A stretch of DNA of 64,000 nucleotides from CAWCDJ01 sp963836015 (GTDB taxonomy: Bacteria > Acidobacteriota > Terriglobia > Bryobacterales > Bryobacteraceae). Below, piece by piece: positions 25,605-34,725 of the stretch. The first letter of the stretch is position 1, and every line of letters begins with the position of its first letter. Where the stretch lies: assembly GCA_963836015.1 (NCBI GenBank), contig CAWIIF010000009.1, positions 88,214 to 152,213 on the forward strand, given 5' to 3'. Under the pieces are notes generated by a model, which saw nothing but the letters and a program-made list of their open reading frames with translations, ran no database searches and had not been told where the DNA came from. Position numbers and translations under genes: made by a program.

Positions 25605-27275
25605 ATGCTGCTCGAGCTGGTGGTTGAAAACTACGCCGTGGTGGAGCGGCTACGGGTTCATTTCCATGCGGGGCTGAACCTGCTGACCGGCGAAACCGGG
25701 AGCGGCAAGTCGATCGTGGTAGACGCTTTAAGCCTGCTGTTGGGAGGGCGGGCTTCGGCGGAGACGATCCGCACCGGGGAATCCCGGGCGCGGGTGGCAG
25801 GAATTTTCGATGTACGGGAGACGGCGGCCGTTCGGCGGCTGCTGGAGCCGGCGGGCCTGGAACTCGAAGACGGCGAACTGCTGATCGAGCGGGAGATCCT
25901 GGCGGGCGGCAAGTCGCGGGCCTTTGTGGGTAGCCGTCCGGTGGCGGCGTCTCTGCTGCGGGACCTGGCTCCGCACCTGGCGGACATCCACGGGCAGCAC
26001 GACCAGCAATTGCTGTTCGCAGCGGACTCGCAGCGGGAAATGCTGGACGCCTTTGCGGCCACGGGTCCGCTGCTCGACCGCACGGCAGCGATCTACGGCG
26101 CCTGGCGGGCGGCGGCGGCGGAACTGGAGGAGTTGGAGCGCTCGGAACAGGAGAAGCTGCGGCTGCTCGACTTGTGGTCGTTCCAGCGCAAGGAAATCGA
26201 AAGCGCGGGGCTCGACGCCGAGGAAGACGCGGCGCTCGAAAACGAGCGGCGGGTGCTGCAGAACGTACAGCGTCTGGAGGAAGCCGCGGCGACGGCATAT
26301 GCGGCGGTCTACGATTCGCCGGAATCGGCGTTGACGCTGGCGCGGACGGCAGCCAAACGGCTGGAGGAGCTGTGCCGCATCGACTCCTCGCTCGAAGGGC
26401 TGCGCGAACACATCCAGGCGGCCGATTTGAGCCTGCAGGAGGTCTCTTTTGGACTGCGCGATTACCTCTCGCGGCTGGAGGCTAATCCGGGGCGGCTCGA
26501 GGAAGTGGAAACGCGGCTGGCGGCGATCGACCGGCTGAAGCGCAAATACGGCCAATCGATTCCCGAAGTGCTGTCGTTTCTGGAGGACGTCCGCCGGCAG
26601 ATCGCTTCGGTGGAGCACGCCGGGGAACGCATGGAACAGCTTCGGGCATCGCAAAAGAAGCTGGAAGAGGAGTTCGGGAAGGTGGCCGGCGAGCTGACCG
26701 AGAAGCGGCGGGCGGCGGCGCGGAAGCTGGAAAAGCGGGTCGAGGCGGAACTGGCCCAACTGGCGATGGAGCGCACGGTATTCCGGGTGGAGATCGCGCC
26801 GGCGAACTGGTCGGAGAGCGGGGCGGACCGTGTGGATTTTCTGGTTTCGCCGAACCTGGGGGAGGCGCCCCGGCCGCTCGAAAAAGTGGCATCGGGGGGC
26901 GAGATCTCGCGCCTGGCCCTGGCTTTGAAAACCTGCCTCGCGGCGCCCAGGACCGGGGCGTTCCGCACCCTGGTGTTCGACGAAGTGGATACGGGCGTAG
27001 GCGGAAGCGCGGCGGAGGGAATCGGCCGCCGGCTGAAGAAGCTGGCGGCAGCCAACCAGGTGCTATGCGTTACGCATCTGCCGCAGATCGCGTCGTTTGC
27101 CGACCATCATTACCTGGTGGAGAAGCAGGAGTCGAAAGGACGCACCATAGCGGTGGTGGAGGAACTGGACGCCGCGGCGAGAACCCGCGAGATCGGGCGC
27201 ATGCTTTCCGGACAAAAGCTCACACCGGAGGCGCTCAAACACGCCGAGCAGCTGATCCGCATGAGCAACGCGTAG
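25605..27275 (+). CDS. recN: DNA repair protein RecN
   Basis: A 556-residue SMC-like ATPase. It begins MLLELVVENYAVVERLRVHF and has Walker A GETGSGKS (29-36). A long coiled-coil hinge follows from ~150 to 380. The C-terminal half has the ABC signature region KVASGGEISRLALALKTCL, Walker B TLVFDEVDTGVGG and ends with CVTHLPQIASFADHHYLVEK. RecN acts in double-strand break repair by homologous recombination. Length is normal (~550). Confidence 0.96.
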   Translation: MLLELVVENYAVVERLRVHFHAGLNLLTGETGSGKSIVVDALSLLLGGRASAETIRTGESRARVAGIFDVRETAAVRRLLEPAGLELEDGELLIEREILAGGKSRAFVGSRPVAASLLRDLAPHLADIHGQHDQQLLFAADSQREMLDAFAATGPLLDRTAAIYGAWRAAAAELEELERSEQEKLRLLDLWSFQRKEIESAGLDAEEDAALENERRVLQNVQRLEEAAATAYAAVYDSPESALTLARTAAKRLEELCRIDSSLEGLREHIQAADLSLQEVSFGLRDYLSRLEANPGRLEEVETRLAAIDRLKRKYGQSIPEVLSFLEDVRRQIASVEHAGERMEQLRASQKKLEEEFGKVAGELTEKRRAAARKLEKRVEAELAQLAMERTVFRVEIAPANWSESGADRVDFLVSPNLGEAPRPLEKVASGGEISRLALALKTCLAAPRTGAFRTLVFDEVDTGVGGSAAEGIGRRLKKLAAANQVLCVTHLPQIASFADHHYLVEKQESKGRTIAVVEELDAAARTREIGRMLSGQKLTPEALKHAEQLIRMSNA

Positions 27276-27283
27276 GTTCCCGC

Positions 27284-27421
27284 TTATTTCCAGGGCACCC
27301 GGTAAACGCGGCGGCACTTCGCGCACCGGTACTGGCCGTGAATGGGCCAGGTTGCTTCGTCATGCATCACGTGGCACCACAACCCGGCAATCCGGAACCA
27401 CGGGGTTCGCAAGGCACTCAT
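27284..27421 (-). CDS. 45-residue zinc-ribbon-like mini-protein
   Basis: A short minus-strand frame from ATG 27421 to TAA 27284. It encodes a W/C/H-rich peptide: LWCHVMHDEATWPIHG then QYRCAKCRRVYRVPWK. C16, H17, C33 and C36 can form a small zinc-binding site (CH...CxxC). The pattern YRCxxCxRVYxVPW is, from memory, seen in other acidobacterial hypothetical small proteins. The base composition at codon third positions and the zinc-type pattern argue for coding. It lies convergent to recN, 8 bases after its stop. Function is unknown. Confidence 0.6.
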   Translation of the reverse strand: MSALRTPWFRIAGLWCHVMHDEATWPIHGQYRCAKCRRVYRVPWK

Positions 27422-27563
27422 AAAACCTGAAACACTCCCTGCGCTGTAGATGCACTTCCCTATGGCATGGTTTCAAAGCCAGCGGTGACGGGAGGGGACG
27501 AAATCGCGCGGGAGGAGCGGAGAAGGACCTGTTCGGAAACGCGGGAGTGGTCCATTATTAGAT

Positions 27564-30188
27564 ATGGACATCAATCGTTTCACCGAGAAGCTTCAGGAAG
27601 CGATCCGGTCTGCGCAATCGAAAGCGGTGCGTTACGGGCACCAGCAGATCGATGTCGAACACCTGTTAGGGGCGCTGCTGGAACAGGAGGGAGGGCTGGC
27701 GCCGTCGATCCTGGCGAAGGCCGGGGTGGCGGTGCAGAACCTTCAACGGCGCATCGAGGCGGAGCTGGAGCGGATGCCGAAGGTCTCGGGCCCGACCGGC
27801 GGACCCGACCAGGTATTTGTCACGACGCGGCTGAACCGCCTCTTGACCGCGGCCGAGGACGAGGCGCAAAAGCTCAAGGACGAGTACATCTCGGTGGAGC
27901 ACGTGCTGCTGGCCGCGCTGGACGACCAGGGAGCGGCGGGGCGAATCCTGAAGGAGTTCGGGCTGACGCGCGAGCGCCTGATGCAGGCGCTGCGGGACGT
28001 GCGCGGCAGCCAGCGGGTAACGTCGCAGAGTCCGGAAGGAACCTATGAAGCCCTGGAGAAATACGGGCGGGACCTCACGAAGCTGGCGTCGCAGAACAAG
28101 CTGGACCCGGTGATCGGGCGCGACGAGGAGATCCGGCGGGTGATCCAGGTGCTGTCGCGGCGCACCAAGAACAACCCGGTGCTGATCGGCGAGCCGGGTG
28201 TAGGGAAGACCGCCATCGTGGAGGGGCTGGCGCTGCGAATCGTGCGCGGCGATGTGCCCGAGGGGCTGAAGAACAGGCGCATCGTGGCGCTCGACATGGG
28301 CGCGCTGATCGCGGGCGCGAAGTACCGCGGGGAGTTCGAGGAACGGCTCAAGGCGGTGCTCAAGGAGGTCCAGGACTCGGCGGGCGAGGTGATCCTGTTC
28401 ATCGACGAGCTGCACACCGTGGTGGGCGCGGGCAAAGCGGAAGGCGCGATGGACGCGGGGAACCTGCTGAAACCCATGCTGGCGCGGGGCGAGCTGCACT
28501 GCATCGGCGCGACCACCCTGGACGAGTACCGCAAACACATCGAGAAGGACGCGGCGCTCGAGCGGCGCTTCCAGCCCGTGCTGGTGGGCCAGCCCTCGGT
28601 GGAAGACACGATTTCGATTCTGCGCGGGCTGAAGGAGCGCTACGAGGTGCACCATGGGGTGCGGATCAAGGATGCGGCCCTGGTGGCGGCGGCGGTGCTT
28701 TCGAGCCGCTACATTACCGACCGCTTCCTGCCGGACAAAGCCATCGACCTGGTGGACGAAGCGGCTGCGCGCCTTCGGACCGAGATCGATTCGATGCCGG
28801 CGGAGATGGACGAGGCGCGGCGGCGGATGATGCAGCTCGAGATCGAGCGGGAAGCTCTGCGCAAGGAGAGCGATCCGGCCTCGAAGGAGCGGCTGGCGAG
28901 GCTCGAAAAGGAGCTGGCCGACGTCAAGGCCGAGCTGGACGCGCTGACGGCGCGGTGGCAGGCGGAAAAACAGGGCGTGGAGCGGCTGCGGCAGATTCGC
29001 GAGCAGGTGGAGCAGGTCAAGGCGGAGATCGAAAAGGCCGAGCGGCAGTACGATTTGAACCGCGCGGCGGAGCTGAAATACGGCCGCCTGACGCAACTGG
29101 AACGGGATCTGCAAAAGGCGGAAAAGGAGCTGGCGGAACAGAAGTCGGGGCCGCGGCTGATCAAGGAGGAGGTGGACGAGGAAGACATCGCCGAGGTGGT
29201 GAGCCGCTGGACGGGCGTCCCGGTGACCAAGCTTCTGGAAGGCGAGATGCAGAAGCTGCTGCACCTGGAAGACGAGCTGCACCAGCGGGTGATCGGGCAG
29301 GACGAGGCCGTGACCGCGGTGGCCGAGGCCGTGATCCGCGCACGCTCGGGGTTGAAGGACCCGAACCGGCCGATCGGAAGCTTCATTTTTCTGGGACCGA
29401 CCGGCGTGGGGAAGACGGAGCTGGCGCGGGCGCTGGCGGAGTTCCTGTTCGACGACGAGCACGCCATGATCCGCATCGACATGTCGGAATACCAGGAGAA
29501 GCACACCGTGGCGCGGCTGGTGGGGGCGCCGCCCGGATACGTGGGCTACGAAGAGGGCGGCCAGTTGACCGAGGCGGTGCGGCGGCGGCCCTACTCGGTG
29601 GTGCTGTTCGACGAGATCGAAAAAGCCCACCACGACGTTTTCAACGTAATGCTGCAGATTCTGGACGACGGGCGGCTGACGGACGGGCAGGGGCGCACGG
29701 TGGACTTCAAGAACACCATCGTGATCATGACCTCGAACGTGGGGAGCCAGCGGATCCTGGAATACGGCGGAACGTTCAACGGAGAAGGCTTCGAGCGGAT
29801 GAAGGAGACGGTGCTCGACGAGATGCGGCAGCATTTCCGGCCGGAGTTTCTGAACCGGGTGGACGAGATCATCGTGTTCCACGCGCTCACCATGGATCAC
29901 CTGAAACAGATTGTGGAGATCCAGCTGGAGCGCCTGCGGGCGCGGCTGGCGGACCGTCATATCACGCTGGAACTGACCGACATCGCGCGGGAGAACCTGG
30001 TGCGGACGGGGTACGACCCCCATTATGGAGCGCGGCCGCTGAAGCGCGCGATCCAAAAGAAGATCGAGACGCCGCTGGGAAGGCTGCTGATCGGGGGCAA
30101 GGTGCACGACGGACAGACGGTAGTAGTGGACGCCGACCGCGAGACGGGCGACCTGCGGTTCGAGACGCAGGGAGTGGGAGTCGCGTAG
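27564..30188 (+). CDS. clpB: ATP-dependent disaggregase ClpB
   Basis: An 874-residue Hsp100 protein. Order: N-domain (~1-145, MDINRFTEKLQEAIRSAQSK); NBD1 with GEPGVGKT (210-217) and VILFIDELHTVVGAG; middle coiled coil (~400-525); NBD2 with GPTGVGKT (from 611) and SVVLFDEIEKAHHDV. The middle domain and the absence of a ClpP-binding IGF/L loop fit ClpB, not ClpA/C. It remodels aggregated proteins with DnaK. The ATG has no close Shine-Dalgarno. The 142 bases upstream show no clear CIRCE element. A hairpin repeat follows its stop (30197-30222). Confidence 0.96.
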   Translation: MDINRFTEKLQEAIRSAQSKAVRYGHQQIDVEHLLGALLEQEGGLAPSILAKAGVAVQNLQRRIEAELERMPKVSGPTGGPDQVFVTTRLNRLLTAAEDEAQKLKDEYISVEHVLLAALDDQGAAGRILKEFGLTRERLMQALRDVRGSQRVTSQSPEGTYEALEKYGRDLTKLASQNKLDPVIGRDEEIRRVIQVLSRRTKNNPVLIGEPGVGKTAIVEGLALRIVRGDVPEGLKNRRIVALDMGALIAGAKYRGEFEERLKAVLKEVQDSAGEVILFIDELHTVVGAGKAEGAMDAGNLLKPMLARGELHCIGATTLDEYRKHIEKDAALERRFQPVLVGQPSVEDTISILRGLKERYEVHHGVRIKDAALVAAAVLSSRYITDRFLPDKAIDLVDEAAARLRTEIDSMPAEMDEARRRMMQLEIEREALRKESDPASKERLARLEKELADVKAELDALTARWQAEKQGVERLRQIREQVEQVKAEIEKAERQYDLNRAAELKYGRLTQLERDLQKAEKELAEQKSGPRLIKEEVDEEDIAEVVSRWTGVPVTKLLEGEMQKLLHLEDELHQRVIGQDEAVTAVAEAVIRARSGLKDPNRPIGSFIFLGPTGVGKTELARALAEFLFDDEHAMIRIDMSEYQEKHTVARLVGAPPGYVGYEEGGQLTEAVRRRPYSVVLFDEIEKAHHDVFNVMLQILDDGRLTDGQGRTVDFKNTIVIMTSNVGSQRILEYGGTFNGEGFERMKETVLDEMRQHFRPEFLNRVDEIIVFHALTMDHLKQIVEIQLERLRARLADRHITLELTDIARENLVRTGYDPHYGARPLKRAIQKKIETPLGRLLIGGKVHDGQTVVVDADRETGDLRFETQGVGVA

Positions 30189-30196
30189 AAGGGCCA

Positions 30197-30222
30197 GTGG
30201 GGCAGGCCTCCCGGCCTGCCCT
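30197..30222. repeat. palindromic repeat copy 1 (GGGCAGGCC-4-GGCCTGCCC), also terminator-like
   Basis: GGGCAGGCC (30200-30208) pairs perfectly with GGCCTGCCC (30213-30221) around TCCC, just after clpB. The same 26-base unit recurs at 41568-41593 with one change in the loop, and a degenerate copy is at 43540-43561. There is no long T-run on the plus strand, so it may be a dispersed repeat rather than a simple terminator, although it could end transcription of both flanking genes. Confidence 0.7.
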
Positions 30223-30231
30223 CCCCTTGGC

Positions 30232-31607
30232 CTATTTTTGTACCGTCAGCGTTACGCCGCTGGGTGACGAAACTCCGTTCACTGTGGCGACCACGGGCAA
30301 ATCGCCGTTTGGCGCGCCGGAAGGCACCTGAATCGCCACCTGGTACAACCCCGCGAAACCCGGCGCCAGCGACCGCGCCGATTACCTGGGCCGGCAGATT
30401 GCCAACCGTGACCGTCACCGGGATTGGCCGTGGCATAAATCTGATCGGACGGCACCTGCACGCCTGCCGGAGTCGCTGGGGTGGTCGGTCCGAATCCGGT
30501 GCCCCACAGGATGATCACATCGCCGGGCTTGGCGGGTACCGTGGTGGTGCCCGAAAACGTCCCGTTCTTGACGGCCCACGAGAAATCCTGCCGGGTAGCC
30601 ACCGCATACTGGTTCGCCCAAAGGAAGAAGGCTGGACTCACCGTTTGCGCGTTCGTCGAAACGGCAGCGCTGGTGCCTCCCGGAGTAGTCACCGTCACCG
30701 ACATACTGCCCGTGCCGGCATCCGGCGCCACAGCATTGATCTGCTGCGGGCTGACGAAGTAGACATACGCGGGCTTGCCCCCCACGGAGACGCTCACATT
30801 GTCCAGGGTCGTCGGCAACTGCCCGTTGACGATGGCGTTCGCCCAGGTATCCGTGACCGGAGACAGGTCCGACCCCTGGATCGTAATCCACGAGTTGGGA
30901 ACAATGCCCGGCTGGAAGCTCGCCCCATTCACCACCCCGTTGGCCGAAATCGACGGCGGCGTTCCGCTGCTGACCGACGGGGTCAGTGTGTACGTCTGCC
31001 TGTAGATGTGATCGCCGTTCGGGCTCCCGTCGCCGTTAGCCCCGTTCCCTTCCACATAGATCGTGACATTGCCGATATCGGTGGCGGGCGGCGTCCAGTC
31101 GAATTCGAAGGTCTCCGTGCCGTTCCCGATAATCCGCGACGCTCCGGTCAGGTTGTGTTCCATGTAGCTGAGCGGCTGAGCGGCCGGGCACACCTGCGAG
31201 TTCGGCGCATCGAGTTCCAATGCCGTCCGCAGATTCGTGTCGCTGCACAGAACCAGCGTGTTCTGGTCCGTCGAAGCGAACGAACCGGCCTGCGATTTCG
31301 TATTGCCGGACGCGCGGGCTGTTAGCTGGAAGCCCGCCACACGCTCGCTGGGGTCGGATATGGTGACCACCAGATGCTGCTTCACTCCGGGGGCATAAGT
31401 CTGGCCATTGGGGAATGCAACCGCCACACTCCCTGGGCCCCCGTTCAGGGCGGTCCCCACGTGGCACTGCGACTCCGTGCAGTTGGATTCCCCGGGTACT
31501 CCGTTCTTGCCCGGGTCCGGTCCGTAGTTATGAGCCCAGATCAACACCGGCACTACACCCAGAGCGAGCGCGCTCTTGGCGATATACAGCTTCCGTTTCC
31601 TCTCCAT
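30232..31607 (-). pseudogene. secreted choice-of-anchor-V/TIGR03437-type protein, C-terminus broken by two frameshifts
   Basis: Starts at ATG 31607 with a signal peptide (MERKRKLYIAKSALALGVVP). The N-terminal part has ESNCTESQCHVGTALNGG and a beta-sandwich as in Reelin/choice-of-anchor-V proteins. The second part, from GVVNGASFQPGIVPNSWITI, is the Solibacter-type TIGR03437 domain (VYFVSPQQINAVAPDAGTG, VILWGTGFGPTTPATPAG). The uninterrupted frame ends at 30279 with a non-family tail. The correct ending (FAGLYQVAIQVPSGAPNGDL to TLTVQK, stop 30232) lies in another frame, and one extra base at GGG 30420-30422 and one at AAA 30356-30358 (plus-strand coordinates) would restore continuity. It may be a pseudogene or carry sequence errors. 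Confidence 0.75.
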
Positions 31608-31702
31608 GGCACCCCTTTAAACACCTCTCGACGTGCCGGGTACTCGATGGATTTCGTGAAGTGTCCTTAATCCGGCAGGTTTTACGAAACCCTCACAACC
31701 CT

Positions 31703-32692
31703 CTAACAGATACCCGCGAGCCGCAGCGCTTTTCGCGCGGTGGTGCTCAGCGGAATCGTCTCGAGTTGCGCGGGCTCGAACCAGCGGAACATAGGGCCCG
31801 TGGGTTTGGCCTTCGCGGTTTGCACCTGAAGCGTGTAGTGGTGATGCGTGATAGTGTGACGAATCGTACCCAGGCTGCCCGACCCGCGCGCGCCGGGCAG
31901 TTCCTCCGCTCCCGGCAAATCCCAAAAGCCGGCCATCCGCCGCGCGGCCGCGTCTCTCTTCCGCAGCAGCACACGGCCCCGCTCGCGGACTACCAGCAGC
32001 ACGCCCTCGATCCGAACCGGCTCGGTCTTCCTCAGCTTCACTGGCAATTGCCCGGCCGTGCCTTCGGCGCGCGCCTGGCAATGGTCACGCAGCGGGCAAA
32101 CCAGGCACAGCGGATTGCGCGGCAGGCAGACCGTGGCCCCCAGTTCCATCAGCGCCTGGTTGAACGCCCCCGGCCGCCGCGCATCGAGCCACCCCTGCGC
32201 GGCCGCACGGAAGCGCTCGCGCGTACGGGCCGAAGCGATGTCCGCCGCGTCGTTCTCCACCCGCGCTACTACCCGCAGCACATTGCCGTCCAGCACCGCG
32301 TGGGGCAGCCCGAAGGCGATGCTGGCGATCGCCGCAGCGGTGTAATCGCCGATTCCCGCCAGCGCCCGGATCGCTTCGTAGCTTTCCGGAAACCCGCCTG
32401 CCGCCGCGATCTCGACTGCGGCGCGCCGCAGGTTGCGAGCCCGCGAGTAATAGCCCAGGCCGCTCCACAGCGCCAGCACTTCATCCTCCTGCGCAGCGGC
32501 CAGCGATTCGACTGTCGGGAAGCGCGCCAGGAACCGCTCGTAGTAGGGAATCACCGCCTGCGCGCGCGTCTGCTGCAGCATGATCTCCGAGACCCATATG
32601 CGGTAGGGATCGGCGGTGCGGCGCCAGGGCAGCTCGCGATGCCCCGCGCCATACCATTCGATCAGCAGTTTCGCGAAATCCGGCCGCTTCAC
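31703..32692 (-). CDS. mutY: A/G-specific adenine glycosylase MutY
   Basis: A 329-residue protein from GTG 32692, which overlaps the upstream stop as GTGA; ATG 32710 is an alternative. The HhH-GPD core has WVSEIMLQQT with catalytic E36, LAGIGDYTAAAIASIAFG (helix-hairpin-helix) and VLDGNVLRV with D135. A [4Fe-4S] cluster loop follows (C189, C196, C199, C205). The C-terminal ~100 residues are a NUDIX-like 8-oxoG recognition domain (VLLVVRERGRVLLRKRD, GFWDLPGAEELPG). It removes A opposite 8-oxoG. It is coupled to the DUF3037-S24 gene. Confidence 0.95.
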   Translation of the reverse strand: MKRPDFAKLLIEWYGAGHRELPWRRTADPYRIWVSEIMLQQTRAQAVIPYYERFLARFPTVESLAAAQEDEVLALWSGLGYYSRARNLRRAAVEIAAAGGFPESYEAIRALAGIGDYTAAAIASIAFGLPHAVLDGNVLRVVARVENDAADIASARTRERFRAAAQGWLDARRPGAFNQALMELGATVCLPRNPLCLVCPLRDHCQARAEGTAGQLPVKLRKTEPVRIEGVLLVVRERGRVLLRKRDAAARRMAGFWDLPGAEELPGARGSGSLGTIRHTITHHHYTLQVQTAKAKPTGPMFRWFEPAQLETIPLSTTARKALRLAGIC

Positions 32693-33495
32693 TCGATTAC
32701 GCGCAGCCATTCGGCCACAACCGCGAAATCCTGCGGCTCCACGTCCCAGGCCTCGAATTCGGGGTTGAGCGGCTCCAGGCGAATGCGCTCGTGCTCCCAC
32801 TCGTCCTCGCTGGTCTGGCGCTTCACGCTGGTGTATCGCTTGATGGTGTAGCGGGCCGAATCGTCGAGCACGCCGAAGCGCTCGATGAGCAGGATCTTGT
32901 TCTGCCGCGAGCCCGCCGGATGCAGGCGAAACAGGTTCAGGCTGCCGTCCGGGATCCGCGGCTCCATCGAGCGTCCCACTACATGGGCCGCGAACATCCC
33001 TTTGTCCAGCCGCATGCCCTCGGGGCTGCGCACCCAGTCTTCTTCCTCCGCCTGCATCTCTTCGCCCAGCGAGCCCGCCGCCGCGCGCAGGCTGTAGAGC
33101 GGAAGGTGCGTGCGGAACGGCTCGACCGGCGCCTTCTCGACGTTCTCGTCGTAGAGCCGGTCCAGCACCCGGGTGAAGGCGTCCACCGCTACCGCTTGCC
33201 GGCCGCTCACCAGCACCGCATTCGAAAGCGAGTCTTCGAGCGCCGCCAGGCAAGCCTCCGCCCCCGATTCCGCCATCCGCCCGCGGATCTCGTCTTCGAG
33301 TGCCTCCAGGATCTCCGAGTCTTCCGGATCGGCCGTCTCGCCGTATTCGCGGCGCATCCGCACCCATCCGCGCCCGCTCTCCGGATCGATCAGCAGCACG
33401 CCGATGTTCTGCCGGGGCCGCCCCGGCAATGCCGCTTCGAGGAGTACATACGTACCCTGGCGGCGCCCGGTAATGGAGACTACGCGAGCCGGCAT
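32689..33495 (-). CDS. DUF3037 domain fused to an S24 (LexA/UmuD-like) peptidase domain
   Basis: A 268-residue protein. Residues ~10-130 resemble DUF3037 (RQNIGVLLIDPESGRGWVRM and long helices). Residues ~165-265 are an S24 serine peptidase fold: MFAAHVVGRSMEPRIPDGS with nucleophile S176, and SARYTIKRYTSVKR with general base K219. I see neither a helix-turn-helix DNA-binding domain nor a membrane segment, so it is unlike LexA or phage repressors. The gene overlaps mutY by the GTGA junction. Self-cleavage or substrate cleavage linked to DNA damage is inference only. Confidence 0.75.
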   Translation of the reverse strand: MPARVVSITGRRQGTYVLLEAALPGRPRQNIGVLLIDPESGRGWVRMRREYGETADPEDSEILEALEDEIRGRMAESGAEACLAALEDSLSNAVLVSGRQAVAVDAFTRVLDRLYDENVEKAPVEPFRTHLPLYSLRAAAGSLGEEMQAEEEDWVRSPEGMRLDKGMFAAHVVGRSMEPRIPDGSLNLFRLHPAGSRQNKILLIERFGVLDDSARYTIKRYTSVKRQTSEDEWEHERIRLEPLNPEFEAWDVEPQDFAVVAEWLRVIE

Positions 33496-33558
33496 GCTGG
33501 ATCCACACCTATCCTACCGTGCTTATCGGCAAAAAGGCGAAGGCTCTTACCCCGTTCC

Positions 33559-34668
33559 CTATTGCCCGGCCGGCGCCGGCGCCGCGGGGACCGGGTTCGG
33601 ATAGTAGCCGTCGCGGGCGTGAATCCGAACGGTGGGAAGCGTCGGAACCTCCACCTTGATGTTGCGGAAAACCTTCGGCTTAGCTTCCTGGTCGATGTCG
33701 GGGACGAACCGCAGCACGTACTGCGTGGTGATCTCCCCCAGCAGCGACGATACCGACTTGATGATGCCTTCCGCGAGCTGCGCGGCATAAGCGCCGGTCC
33801 CCACCGTCAGCGCGAAGTTACCCGCGTCCTGCGGGTTCGAAAGATAGCCCGAAACGTCTTTGTACGGGTTGTCGAGCGGGTATTCCACGTGTCCGCCCGT
33901 CCGCGTCGTCAGCCGCTCCAGGATGTCGCGGTCTTCATTGGCGAACCCGAAGGCCGTGGTGCTCATGCCGTAAATCGTGACCATGTTGCGCTGGGCCAGT
34001 TCCAGCACCTCCTGCTCGGTGTGCTTGCTGGCGCTGTCATGCCCGTCGCCGATGATGATGATCACGCGCCGCGGCTCGTACGGCTCGCCGTGGATCAGGG
34101 AGCGCGTAGTGCAAGCCTTATAGATCGCATCGAACAGGGCCGCGCCGCCGCCCGGTTTCATCCGGCGGACGCGATCCACGATCTTTTCCGGATCGGAGGT
34201 CGTATTGACCGCCAGTTCCGCTTCGTTTGAATAGCCGATCAGGTAGCCCGCATAGCGCGGGTCGCCCGGCAGCAGGTCCAGAATCAGCTCCTCGATCGCT
34301 TCCTCGTACTTGGTCCAGTGGATGCGGCTCGCATTGCTGAGATCCACCAGGAATCCCACCACCACCGGCTGTTTTTCGGCGTGGCTGAAGAATTCGATGT
34401 GCTGCGGCTTGCCCTCGTCCAGGATGCGGAAGTCGGAGGCGACCAGGTTGGAAACAAACCTTCCCTTGTCGTCGGTCACCGTCACCGGGACGACCACCTC
34501 GTTTACCGAGACGCTGATCCGGGTAGGGGGTTCTTCTGGTTTTGCCGGGGGCTTGGCTTCCTGGGGCGGAGGCTGCGGGGGCGCCTGCGGCTTGGTCTGG
34601 GGCGTGGCCGTTCCGCACAAGATCAAGGCGCATGCGAAAACTGCCGGGAATGAGCGATACGAGTACAT
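33559..34668 (-). CDS. secreted VWFA-related acidobacterial protein (TIGR03436 type)
   Basis: A 369-residue protein. The N-terminus is a signal peptide followed by a proline-rich linker (PQAPPQPPPQEAKPPAKP). The TIGR03436 core starts at SVNEVVVPVTVTDDKGRFV, includes LVASDFRILDEGKPQHIEFF, and a von Willebrand A domain follows: VVGFLVDLSNASRIHW (MIDAS-type DxSxxS), RVIIIIGDGHDSASKH. Such proteins are frequent in Acidobacteria; partners are unknown. An in-frame ATG three bases upstream is also possible. Confidence 0.88.
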   Translation of the reverse strand: MYSYRSFPAVFACALILCGTATPQTKPQAPPQPPPQEAKPPAKPEEPPTRISVSVNEVVVPVTVTDDKGRFVSNLVASDFRILDEGKPQHIEFFSHAEKQPVVVGFLVDLSNASRIHWTKYEEAIEELILDLLPGDPRYAGYLIGYSNEAELAVNTTSDPEKIVDRVRRMKPGGGAALFDAIYKACTTRSLIHGEPYEPRRVIIIIGDGHDSASKHTEQEVLELAQRNMVTIYGMSTTAFGFANEDRDILERLTTRTGGHVEYPLDNPYKDVSGYLSNPQDAGNFALTVGTGAYAAQLAEGIIKSVSSLLGEITTQYVLRFVPDIDQEAKPKVFRNIKVEVPTLPTVRIHARDGYYPNPVPAAPAPAGQ

Positions 34669-34725
34669 CACGGTATTGCTCCCTATTTTACCGCCTTTGC
34701 AGCATCCCCGGCTGGGGCGGAAACC

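Noticed and set aside
27666..30107. An 813-codon minus-strand open frame opposite clpB
   Set aside because: It lies wholly opposite clpB, which has intact AAA+ motifs. The frame is rich in His, Pro, Arg and Leu as expected from reversed codons.
32693..33508. A longer N-terminal extension of MutY to base 33508
   Set aside because: The extension runs out of frame through the DUF3037-S24 gene and has no MutY features; family alignment places the start near 32692-32710.
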